Origin: Corella eumyota
Taxonomy: Eukaryota; Chordata; Ascidiacea; Phlebobranchia; Corellidae
NCBI GenBank assembly: GCA_963082875.1
Contig: OY720102.1
Span: 12,498,990-12,562,989, forward strand
Direction: 5' to 3'
Length of the DNA stretch: 64,000 nt
Every line of letters begins with the position of its first letter. The first letter of the stretch is position 1. The position numbers and the translations under genes were made by a program. The notes under the pieces were generated by a model. It saw only the letters and a program-made list of their open reading frames with translations, was not told the DNA's origin and ran no database searches. Of this stretch, positions 20,822-32,800 are shown piece by piece.

Positions 20822-22795
20822 ATGCCAACATGAAAGTTTAATGGATTAAGTGTGACGTCATAGATTGTAGTAGTCTCATGTCAGTCGTACAAGGATGTCA
20901 TGTGGTTTTGCATATGGCCAGTGTCGTCGATTACAAGGAATTAGTTCCTTGCCAAAAATTATGGAAAATAAATGTTGGAGGTAGGCATTGTGATGTCATA
21001 AGTGACGTCGTTGTTATAGTAGAATTCTATCACATAGTTCATTTATTCTAGAACTTAAATTGTACAGACTACTACAGCCTATTCTTTAATATATTATGAC
21101 GTCATATAGGAACAATGAACGTGCTGGAGGCTTGTTGTGCAAACAATGTCGGTTATTGTCTCTACACGAGCTCAATCGAGGCTTTCGGACCAAATTGAAC
21201 CATGGAACCACTAGTGGGTGCTAGTGAAGACACTATTTACTGTTACTCTTCTGTGACGTCATACAGAAGTACAAAGAAACCGCGAAGGAGCTTGTGCTGG
21301 AGTGGAACGAAAAAAAAGATGAAAAATGGAAACATTTTAGGTAAAGTTACATTATTTTTATTTTTTTTATGTCTTTATCGTCGATGCGGGAAAGTCGAAC
21401 AAGTGTCCCAAACATAGAGTAACAATAGTTAGTTCAACCCAGTCTCAAGTTGCTTGTGGTAGTTTGAGATATTATAAATAATAATTGTCCGATTATTATG
21501 CTGCTGATTAAGTGCTGGCTCAACAGAAATTTATATTGTTTATAACACCTTACTCAAGGGCGCTACAGCATGAGAGTAAGGGGGATTGAATCCACGACCT
21601 TATGGTGGTGTACCAAGTGTTCTTACTACTACACCACGCTGTCGGTCTACTCGGCATATAATTGTCTGCTTTTGTTCTTTTTATTATTGACAGCATAATA
21701 TTTTGTAGAAACTGGTCACATGTGCACTTAGAGGTTCTGGTATTTATGGCGAAGATGACAACGTCACCAAATCGATTCTTTTGCGCCATCTTGCGACTAA
21801 AGTGATCAAGTCTCTTATTCCACCAGAGGCGCTACAAACTCGAATGTACGTTGAAAACGTGACTTGGTGTCACATGATCGCGGCCACGAAAATGCAGGTA
21901 AACAAAACTTAGTTGTTCACTGCTTTAATATTGGGTTAGTGTGCAAAAGGTCTCTGGTTTGAGCACCACCACAGCCGTATATAGCTCCGGTTGTAACTAA
22001 TATGTCTCAGCATGTTCTTACTGAAAGATTAGGTTTTAAGTTTAGTGAAAAATATTGGTTTATGTTTAATTTAAGTTTATTAATTTCAAAGAAATTAACT
22101 TGTACTCTGACTATAACTTATATTGTACAGGAGTCTCCTTTTTTGGTTGGGGGAAACACCTACTTTCTGTGTGACGAAACCCCAGAATTATCTTACCTGA
22201 GATTAAACTTGAAATTCTAGAAGCATTAGGGTTTCACCATCCACAAGAGGGAGCCAGTGTTCCCGTTTTGGTTGTTTATCCTCATTTCAACGTTGGTTGT
22301 CTGGTGTTGTCAGGTGCTGGGTTGTTTTGGGATCAAAAAAGAGGTAAATATTTAGTTTATTGAGTAATTTTTAGCTGGGTTACTGTCATAAAGGTTTTAC
22401 TTAAAAACATATTCGCAAAAACACTATTTTACCATAAACATCGACCTAAATTTTGGTTAAATGTCGTGGTCTAAAACTAATCCTTTGAAATAAACCTCAT
22501 ACCTATTTGGATAATAATTTGGTGACGAGGGTCAGTATGTTAAGTTATTGCAAGTGTTAAACGTTTATTTTATGTATAATACATTTAATGATAAACCACT
22601 TTGTGATTTTTAGCCCAATATTACACCAAACATGGCCAAGTTGTCCTGCACAAGATTCACCGTCTTCAATCAAAAGTTTGTTGAACATTTTGGCTACAAA
22701 CCAAAGTATAGTTGGCCTGAATCGTTGAATATAAGGAATATGTGAACAAGATTGTAAATGAAGCAGAAAATAATAACTTGAAAAAAATAGATTAA
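20822..22795 (+). pseudogene. HSD-like copy 5 (3-beta-HSD family), disrupted
   Basis: Exons at 20822-20980, 21110-21340, 21709-21897, 22131-22343 and 22614-22795. It carries the same early lesions as copies 2-4, plus its own stops in exon 4 (after LRLNLKF) and a 4-bp loss in the last exon near 22730 that shifts the frame. Exon 3 is open (VTKSILLRHLATKVIKSLIP, then MYVENVTWCHMIAATKMQ). It is the only HSD copy of array B. It confirms that the HSD unit was already linked to TXNL4A before the arrays were duplicated. Confidence 0.75.
21380..21655 (-). repeat. tRNA-derived SINE, minus strand, inside HSD copy 5
   Basis: Same insertion as in HSD copies 2-4, at the same intron position. Confidence 0.7.
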
Positions 22796-22929
22796 TTTAT
22801 ATATATGTGATTCAATTTTGTTGGAATGTTTGTATTAGAATTTTGTTGTGAATTAAAATAAAGACAACGTGCAATAAATAAACTTGAAGTTTTTAATCGA
22901 GGATAAATTATAGAAATATGTTTTGCCAG

Positions 22930-23010
22930 TTATGACGTCGGTCGTAAATACGTCATCCACTCCCTGTATATAAACAGCTGACGCACGTGCCGCGTTATTT
23001 AAAGTTGGAG
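22930..23010 (+). promoter_or_regulatory. Possible TATA promoter upstream of the NLR gene
   Basis: A CRE-like TGACGTCG at 22933-22940, a second ACGTCA half-site, tatataaa at 22967-22974 and the E-box CACGTG about 20 bp downstream form a compact promoter-like cluster facing right. The first NLR coding exon starts 840 bp downstream behind a tttag acceptor, which would fit a non-coding first exon or spliced leader. Assignment to the NLR gene is inference. Confidence 0.4.
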
Positions 23011-23439
23011 GTTTTGGTTTGAAGCTTGTTTGTGTGTGAATTGCCTGGTTAGTGGCTTTAATTTGGTGAATTGAAATTGATTTTAATTTTAGAAAGCAAC
23101 TTTTCCACAATAGCAGATTAGCGTATGGCTGTTATATTTATTAAACGAATTAGCTTCAAATTTATTGAATCAGAATATTGTAAAGTCTGACAATATTTCA
23201 AATAAGCATTTTTTAATGTAATGGAGAAATAAATTTAATGGAAAACAATGCAACTTTAAAATGAATTGTGCACACATTTAAAATTTATCAAATTTTGGGT
23301 TTGCAATCATTTTAAAAACTGGGTTAACAATACTAAATTGGGGCACAGCTGGAAAGTGCACGAAATTTTATTCAGTAAAAAAAAATGCACGAACAAACAA
23401 CAAACAAACAACGACTTAGTATTATACCTATGCTAAGAG

Positions 23440-23645
23440 AGTAACATATAGGCAGTGGTTAAGTGAGGTGCTTTAAACAATATGAACTTATCATGAGCCA
23501 AAATCAATCAGCAGTTTAATAACCCGGCATTTTTATCAATAATATTTTAAACTATCAAAGTTAACTTGAGACTGGGTCAGGGTTAATAATGTTACTCTAT
23601 GTTGAGGCTATAAATCGTTCATTCTATATCCAAATTAAATAAATA
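23440..23645 (+). repeat. Old, degraded SINE
   Basis: gcagtggttaagtgaggtgct, then gagccaaaatcaatcagcag and gagactgggtcagggttaat match the SINE body and tail with many changes. The head is incomplete. It is clearly older than the SINE copies in the arrays. Confidence 0.55.
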
Positions 23646-23809
23646 TTAAAAAAAATATTATTGTATACAAAAAAAAATTTAATCTATATAATTTTAAACT
23701 GGTGTAATCCAAATACTTTTTGTTTATCTTTTAGGTAATCTACTTTAAATTCTCTTTAAGCATCTGCTTGTTTTAGTAAAATGATTTTCTGTGTTTTCAA
23801 ACTTTTATC

Positions 23810-26800
23810 ATGGAGGAAACCGATGAATCAAATGCTCTAGGGTTGCTAGGCAATAGTAATCCAGAGGTTTCAAACATTGACGAAACAGGTTCACCAAATC
23901 TAAGTGATCCATTGCCAATCGATAATGATCCAGAGTTGCCAATCAATAATGATCCAGAGTTGCCAATCGCTAATGATCCAGAGTTGCCAATCAATAATGA
24001 TCCAGAGTTGCCAGATGTAAATGTTCCAGAGTTGCCAGATGTTAATGATCCAGATATAGGTTCCAATTCCCAGGTATTTTAGAGTATCTTAAAAAAAATT
24101 ATTTTTTAGTTTAAAACTTGAAATTTAGTAAGTGGGTTTAGAACTTAAATACCTCTTAAAAATGTTTGATCTTTTTACACTAAAACTTTAAAATAAACAT
24201 TGATCTTGTGGTGATCACTATGTGCCAGAAGTTTTGGCCTGTGAATCTCATGGAAAGTTTACGTCGAAAAGTCCAAGTGTAATGTCGGCATTTGTAAAGT
24301 CTGACTTATAAAAATGTTTTGATCTATATATGCTGGTTTTAGGAATATATAAATTTAGTTTGATTTTGCTACAAAAATAATTTAAAATAAATTAAAGAGG
24401 AATGCTTTTGGTCTGCAATAATTCTCGACTTAATGCTTTTGGCCTGCAATAATTCCCGACATAATGCTTTTGGCCTGCAATAATTCCCGACCCAATGCTT
24501 TTGGCCTGCAATAATTCCCGACATAATGCTTTTGGCCTGCAATAATTCCCGACTCAATGCTTTTGGCCTGCAATAATTCTTGACTTAATGCTTTTGGCCT
24601 GCAATAATTCCCGACCAAATGCTTTTGGCCTGCAATAATTCCCGACTTAATGCTTTTGGCCTGCAATAATTCCCGACATAATGCTTTTGGCCTGCAATAA
24701 TTCCCGACCCAATGCTTTTGGCCTGCAATAATTCCCGACATAATGCTTTTGGCCTGCAATAATTCCCGACTCAATGCTTTTGGCCTGCAATAATTCTTGA
24801 CTTAATGCTTTTGGCCTGCAATAATTCCCGACCAAATGCTTTTGGCCTGCAATAATTCCCGACTTAATGCTTTTGGCCTGCAATAATTCCCGACTTAATG
24901 CTTTTGGCCTGCAATAATTCTCGACTTAATGCTTTTGGCCTGCAATAATTCCCGACTTAATGCTTTTGGCCTGCAATAATTCCCGACCAAATGCTTTTGG
25001 CCTGCAATAATTCCCGACTTAATGCTTTTGGCCTGCAATAATTCCCGACATAATGCTTTTGGCCTGCAATAATTCCCGACTTAATGCTTTTGGCCTGCAA
25101 TAATTCCCGACCAAATGCTTTTGGCCTGCAATAATTCCCGACTTAATGCTTTTGGCCTGCAATAATTCCCGACCAAATGCTTTTGGCCTGCAATAATTCC
25201 CGACTCAATGCTTTTGGCCTGCAATAATTCCCGACTTAATGCTTTTGGCCTGCAATAATTCCCGACTTAATGCTTTTGGCCTGCAATAATTCCCGACATA
25301 ATGCTTTTGGCCTGCAATAATTCCCGACTCAATGCTTTTGGCCTGCAATAATTCTTGACTTAATGCTTTTGGCCTGCAATAATTCCCGACATAATGCTTT
25401 TGGCCTGCAATAATTCTCGACGTAATGCTTTTGGCCTGCAATAATTCTCGATTTAATGCTTTTGGCCTGCAATAATTCCCGACTTAATGCTTTTGGCCTG
25501 CAATAATTCTTGACTTAATGCTTTTGGCCTGCAATAATTCCCGACATAATGCTTTTGGCCTGCAATAATTCCCGACTCAATGCTTTTGGCCTGCAATAAA
25601 TCCCGACTCAATGCTTTTGGCCTGCAATAATTCTTGACTTAATGCTTTTGGCCTGCAATAATTCCCGACTTAATGCTTTTGGCCTGCAATAATTCCCGAC
25701 ATAATGCTTTTGGCCTGCAATAATTCTCGACTCAATGCTTTTGGCCTGCAATAATTCCCGACTTAATGCTTTTGACCTGCAATAATTCTTGACTTAATGC
25801 TTTTGGCCTGCAATAATTCCCAACTTAATGCTTTTGGCCTGCAATAATTCTTGACTTAATGCTTTTGGCCTGCAATAATTCCCGACTCAATGCTTTTGAC
25901 CTGCAATAATTCTTGACTTAATGCTTTTGGCCTGCAATAATTCCCGACTCAATGCTTTTGGCCTGCAATAATTCTTGACTTAATGCTTTTGGCCTGCAAT
26001 AATTCCCGACTTAATGCTTTTGACCTGCAATAATTCTTGACTTAATGCTTTTGGCCTGCAATAATTCCCAACTTAATGCTTTTGGCCTGCAATAATTCTC
26101 GACTTAATGCTTTTGGCCTGCAATAATTCTTGACTTAATGCTTTTGGCCTGCAATAATTCCCGACTCAATGCTTTTGGCCTGCAATAATTCTTGACTTAA
26201 TGCTTTTGGCCTGCAATAATTCCCGACTTAATGCTTTTGGCCTGCAATAATTCCCGACATAATGCTTTTGGCCTGCAATAATTCCCGACTCAATGCTTTT
26301 GGCCTGCAATAATTCCCGACATAATGCTTTTGGCCTGCAATAATTCCCGACTCAATGCTTTTGACCTGCAATAATTCTTGACTTAATGCTTTTGGCCTGC
26401 AATAATTCCCAACTTAATGCTTTTGGCCTGCAATAATTCTCGACTTAATGCTTTTGGCCTGCAATAATTCCCGACATAATGCTTTTGGCCTGCAATAATT
26501 CCCGACTCAATGCTTTTGGCCTGCAATAATTCCCGACCTAATGCTTTTGGCCTGCAATAATTCTCGACTTAATGCTTTTGGCCTGCAATAATTCCCGACC
26601 TAATGCTTTTGGCCTGCAATAATTCCCGACCTAATGCTTTCGGCCTGCAATAATTTTTGACTTAATGCTTTTGGCCTGCAATAATTCCCGACTTAATGCT
26701 TTTGGCCTGCAATAATTCTCGACTTAATGCTTTTGGCCTGCAATAATTCCCGACCTAATGCTTTTGGCCTGCAATAATTCCCGACCTAATGCTTTTGGCC

Positions 26801-29800
26801 TGCAATAATTCTCGACTTAATGCTTTTGGCCTGCAATAATTCTCGACTTAATGCTTTTGGCCTGCAATAATTCCCGACCTAATGCTTTTTGTCTGCAATA
26901 ATTCCCGACTTAATGCTTTTGGCCTGCAATAATTCTCGACTTAATGCTTTTGGCCTGCAATAATTCTCGACTTAATGCTTTTGGCCTGCAATAATTCCCG
27001 ACCTAATGCTTTTGGCCTGCAATAATTCCCGACCTAATGCTTTTGGCCTGCAATAATTCTCGACTTAATGCTTTTGGCCTGCAATAATTCTCGACTTAAT
27101 GCTTTTGGCCTGCAATAATTCCCGACCTAATGCTTTTTGTCTGCAATAATTCCCGACTTAATGCTTTTGGCCTGCAATAATTCTCGACCTAATGCTTTTG
27201 GCCTGCAATAATTTTTGACTTAATGCTTTTGGCCTGCAATAATTCTCGACTTAATGCTTTTGGCCTGCAATAATTCTCGACTTAATGCTTTTGGCCTGCA
27301 ATAATTCTCGACTTAATGCTTTTGGCCTGCAATAATTTTTGACTTAATGCTTTTGGCCTGCAATAATTGCCGACCTAATGCTTTTGGCCTGCAATAATTC
27401 CCAACCTAATGCTTTTGGCCTGCAATAATTCTCGACTTAATGCTTTTGGCCTGCAATAATTTTTGACTTAATGCTTTTGGCCTGCAATAATTCTCGACTT
27501 AATGTTTTTGGTATGCAATAATTCCCGACTTAATGCTTTTGGCATGCAATAATTCCCGACTTTATGCTTTTGGCCTGCAATAATTTTCGACTTAATGCTT
27601 TTGGCCTGCAATAATTCTCGACATAATGCTTTTGGCCTGCAATAATTCTCGACCTAATGCTTTTGGCCTGCAATAATTCTCGACCTAATGCTTTTGGCCT
27701 GCAATAATTCTCGATTTAATGCTTTTGGCCTGCAATAATTCTCGACCTAATGCTTTTGGCCTGCAATAATTTTTGACTTAATGCTTTTGGCCTGCAATAA
27801 TTCTCGATTTAATGCTTTTGGCCTGCAATAATTCTCGACTTAATGCTTTTGGCCTGCAATAATTCTCGACTTAATGCTTTTGGCCTGCAATAATTTTTGA
27901 CTTAATGCTTTTTTTGACTTAAAACTTAATGCTTTACAGAAGTAGATAAAAAGATAACGCTTTATAATATATTGAACAAAATTAAATGATTTAAAACATG
28001 CCATGAATATTAATGTTAACACAAAGATTTTAAAAATGTTATGGCATGGTCACCAATCTCAATACAGAATAAATTAATATTAATTACAATAGAATAAAAT
28101 ACATTTTAAAGAAATACACACAAGAAAATTAAAATAATATAAATTCAAGAAGTAAATGAAATAACAAAACAAAATTTTATATTTTAAAAAAATATTTCAA
28201 TTTAAAGCTATTATTGAGGTAAATTGTTCAAAGGAATTTTTTTCAATAGTTTAGTAATAAAATAAGCTTTAAAAGTTCTTTTCTCGTAAATAATAAAATG
28301 AGCTATAAAATTTGTTTTCGCATATTAGCTAGTAATAAATCAAGCCATAAAAATAGTTTTTGCGTAAGTCAGGTAATAAAACTTGTTTTTCAATGATTTA
28401 GTTATAAATTTAGCTATACTTGTTTTAATGTTACATATTTGTTAAAATTTTTAAAATGAGAAAAAAATCCACAACTTCAACACACTTTAAGCATTTATAA
28501 ATCATTTTTAAAAACAATTTGTACAATAAATAACTGCTTTAAAAGTGGTGTATATATAAATATGAAAAATATTATCTTTTTTATTATAAAATTAAAAGAT
28601 TGTAAAAAATGTTGTTTAATTTATATTGTTATATCAGTGAAAATACTTGCTTCCTTGAGGTTGCTATTTTTACATGAGATATTTGGGGTATTTTTTCAAA
28701 TAAAATGGAAAGAAACTGTTAAGATAGAACCGCGCTTAATTGATTTAACATTTTTTTTGTATTTTTGTAGTTATTTACCCACCTGCTAAATTATATTCTT
28801 TTTAACCGGTCTATGTGATCTTATATACAGTGATTTTTAGTGCAAAAGAGACCAAAATTACTGATTTACTTATTTTAAAACGTTACGTTTATTTAATTTT
28901 TTCCTAATATTTATTTTACAGAACTTGCAAGCAGGATCAGTTAGTGTAAATGTTTCTGGCGGCGATTTTGCTGAAATTTCAAGGAATTTGCCTCCAAGTA
29001 AGTTATTTATTAATTTTATATGATTGGGTTTGCCTAATTATAAAAACCAGACCTCTATTTATAGACTAATTTATTTATAGACTTAACAAAACATTATTCT
29101 ATGCAACATATTAGCAATGCAAATTTTATTAATAATATTAAATTAATTTGATTATAGATGCTGTGATAAACTTTTATAACCCACAAGTCAACGTAATTCG
29201 CGATTTTTATCAAAACGAGATCACTCAAAACATCACTCACCTTAAGCAATATGGTGGAGCATTCATGCCTGGGGCTTCAATATACGATTCTACATTTCCT
29301 CAAACAGGTATTTTCAAGTTATTTTTACAATACAAAATTATATTCCGAAAATTGCATTTTTGATCTGATAGAAGAGTTTAAAAACACTTATTTGTGCTAG
29401 TAAATTATTAACCTTATATTGTTAAATTATATTTGATTTTTAAAAATTTATTAAATAATCAGAATTAAAAGATATGTAAATGGGGTTGTGTATAAAATAT
29501 AAAACAATTTAAATATAAACAAGGTGTTAACTGTTATACCGCCTTTTAAATATTTCATCAAACTGATTGAATTTTTTACCTAACTAAAGAAATTTCAGTT
29601 GTTTGTGATGCAAAATTAAATGATAATTACAATCAGGACTGTTAGAATGTGCAGTTAGAGCCAGTTTGTTTCCTTTTACGATGTCTGGCTTTATTTTAAA
29701 TCGGCAGCGTGGTGTACTGGTCAAAACACTTCCTACACTACATGAGGTCCTGGTTTCGGTCCTCGATGTTCTCATGCTGTAGCGCTGTTAAGTAAGGGGC

Positions 29801-32800
29801 TATAAACGGTATGAACTTCTGTTGAGCCAGCACTTAATCAGCAGCTTAATTATCGGGCAATCATAATCTATAAGATTCCAATCTCGCGCATTCGACCTTC
29901 CCACATTAAAAATAAAGATATTTACAAAAACAAATTGTAATTGATTTTTACTTTCAACACAACATTAGGGGTTTCCCAACTTATTTTTATATTATGAAAT
30001 TTTTTTTAGTATTAATCATAGTCTAAAAATAAACTCTATATTAACCCAATTTTATTTACATTAAAGGTTCCACTTCAAATGAAAATAAACAGCAAAGATC
30101 CTCTGCTTTAAATCAGGTTTGAATTTTAAAGTTATTAATAAAATGTTTGGGTCACGTATGTTGTCTGGTTCTAGACAAAACATAATTACACTATGGCTTT
30201 CTTAAATTCTCTTCTAATTTACGATGCTGGAGAATTCTTACGTATGGAGAACGGTTCGTCAAAATTCTTTGCTATGGTTAACGAAATGTTGTTTTCTCTT
30301 CGTTGGCTACTAATTAGCAACAAGCATACTGCCTAATTTGAGACTTAATTGAACTTACAACTGTTTAATTAAACTATATTACACTAGAATGTAGTTATTT
30401 ATAGTGGATGTATATAATCTATAGCATTTTATGTTAATAATTACACTTTTACAAGTAGAAAGAACACATGAAAATTCAAATTCTTTCCTACAGATTACGG
30501 TTTGAGAGAATTCTCTCCTATGGTAAACGGCACAATATTTTGTCTAGAGCTGGACAACATCCGTGATCCAAATGTTGTTATATTTATGCTAAAGGACCCA
30601 GTTTAAAAACTGATATTGATTGGGTCATAAGACCTTGTTTAACTGCTTGTAGTTTTTCAAACTAAGTTCTTATTTTTTTTTAGGAACAACCTGAAGAATC
30701 ACAAACTTTAGATCCATGTAAGGTTGATCCAGAACCAAGAAGAAGACAAAATGAAGGCAAGTTTAAATCCTGTTTATAATATGGAAGTGTTTGTGATATT
30801 TTTTAAAGATCCTTGCTTGTCTATGATCTGTCTATGATAATATAAATATATCATCTGGTCAATAACATTATATAATTCTAAACACTGATTTAGTTTGGGT
30901 ATAATCACTGTAGAATTAGGCTGTAAAGTCAACTTTTAACAATAATTAAAATGCTTAATTGTCACTAATCTTATTCTTAACATAAACTAACTGCTCAGGT
31001 TTTAATGTAATTATAGGTGGGCACAGTTAACCTAAAAAGTTACTTTGTTAGATGGTTATTTGTTACACAACATATTAACTTGTTATTATCGCTTAGTTAT
31101 TGATAACCATTAATGTTAAAATTTAATTAAAACAAACAAAAAACAATCCTATTTTTAAAAATACAATAATTTAGACCTTAGTTTATGTAAGTTTAAAAAT
31201 ATTTAAAGCTGGCATGGAGGTCAGATAACAACAACCAATTGGCAGTTACATACACTGTTACATCATTTAAAAAATGGCACTGTTTAAACCCGATAAACAA
31301 CGATATTTTGCATATATTCCTCCCCTATCTTAGCATGGTTTATCAGTAAAAAAATTAGATTAATGAACTTATATTAATAAAAGCGTAATGCAACGGAGAT
31401 TAATAAGTTTAATATCGATTTTCAAAGTTAACTTTGTTAATTAACAGTTAACAGATTATTGGGATCTTTAAGTATATTAAACTAGTGGACCCGCCACACT
31501 TCGTGTGGCACTTATGTTGTACAGTTGTCTACTAAGACCAGTCCAATTTTACCACGGCTTATATAAAATATTCTTTTTGGAAAATTGCTCTTATCAGTCC
31601 CCCTTATATACTAATAATATTTTTATTATAAAATTTGATTAAAAATAAATTTGCCCTTATTTAAATTTAACGCACAAGTCGTCAATTATCGAACGTGGCC
31701 TGCTTTCACCTGGTAAAAGTCTGCTTTAAATAAATTTAAATGTTTAAAAAATGAGGTTTTTGCTATCTTTATTTAAGTAACTATTCAAACACGAAAGTAC
31801 TAAAAAAAGATTTTGTTTTAAAAAAGCTCGGTTAAAACCGACTACAATTTAAATGAGATACAGTTAAAACGAAACTAAAGGGGCAATTCTTTAAAAAAAA
31901 GTAATTCAAATAGACACCACTTATCATAAATAAAAGTATTCCAATCAGGCATTCGAAATTTCTTGGGTTAGATCCCCTAAAAGTTCTTCCGACATTGAAT
32001 TTGCTAATTCTTGAGAAAGTACCAGCAAGTTTTCATCTTTGTCTTTAATATCTATTTTCATTTTCTTTTTATTTTCATTTAAATTTTTTAATTCTTTATT
32101 TAATTTAGTGATGATGGCTTGATTTTGATTATGCTGAGATGCTATAAATCTTTTAATTGTTCCAAATTCTTCCATAACGGTTTGCAAAATTTCGTTTGAA
32201 ATTTGAATGCCTGTTTCGTTTTTATTTGTTAAAAACGCAACCATGGCTCTGTTTATATCCAGTTCTAACTTATTCTTTGTTTGATTAATCCTCTGAAGCA
32301 TTTCTTCCATATTCAACAATATTTTGAATGTAAATTATTTGTTAATTGATTATTTACTAAAAAAAGGATAAAAAATATTATTATTATTTGCAAAAAAATA
32401 AATACCAAATAATTGGGCACTATTTACAATAATTCGTGTCAAATCGAACAGTCCAATTAAAAAGTATTTTACATATTGAAGGTTTATTTATTTAAATATT
32501 TTCAGCAAAATTGTTTAAAAATTCATTAATCTACTAAATTTCTCGATACACAATGTTTCGTGTTGCTGTTGGGGGAAACCCAGATTTGCTTTTAATAGAA
32601 AATTTTATTTTATTTGGGTTGCCTACCCTTGTGGCAGCAACAAATAACTGCCCATGCGTAAAAACTGGTTCCTCCAACCAGATACCAATTTTTTTTAATG
32701 TTTGACCCTGACTTTTGTTTATAGTCATTGCAAAAGCAACCCTTATTGGGAATTGAGGGCGTTTCCATTGGAAAGGAAAATCGTGATCTGATGGTTGCAA

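Noticed and set aside
23797-24066. Minus-strand glycine/serine-rich frame (SGNSGSLLIGNSGS-type) over the first NLR exon
   Set aside because: It is the antisense of the 24-bp coding repeat. The plus strand has start, donor and phase continuity with later exons, so it is preferred.
24369-25441. Several minus-strand open frames of 62-114 residues (QAKSIMSGIIAGQKH-type) in the satellite
   Set aside because: They come from the 31-bp satellite being largely stop-free in several frames; the unit is not a multiple of three and the frames have no start context or splice logic.
24401-27912. CRISPR-like array (regular 31-bp repeats)
   Set aside because: No unique spacers: the whole 31-bp unit repeats head to tail, and the context is a eukaryotic intron.
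28562-28789. 75-residue plus frame in NLR-1 intron 1
   Set aside because: AT-driven lysine/isoleucine/phenylalanine composition, no splice sites in phase and no recognisable family.
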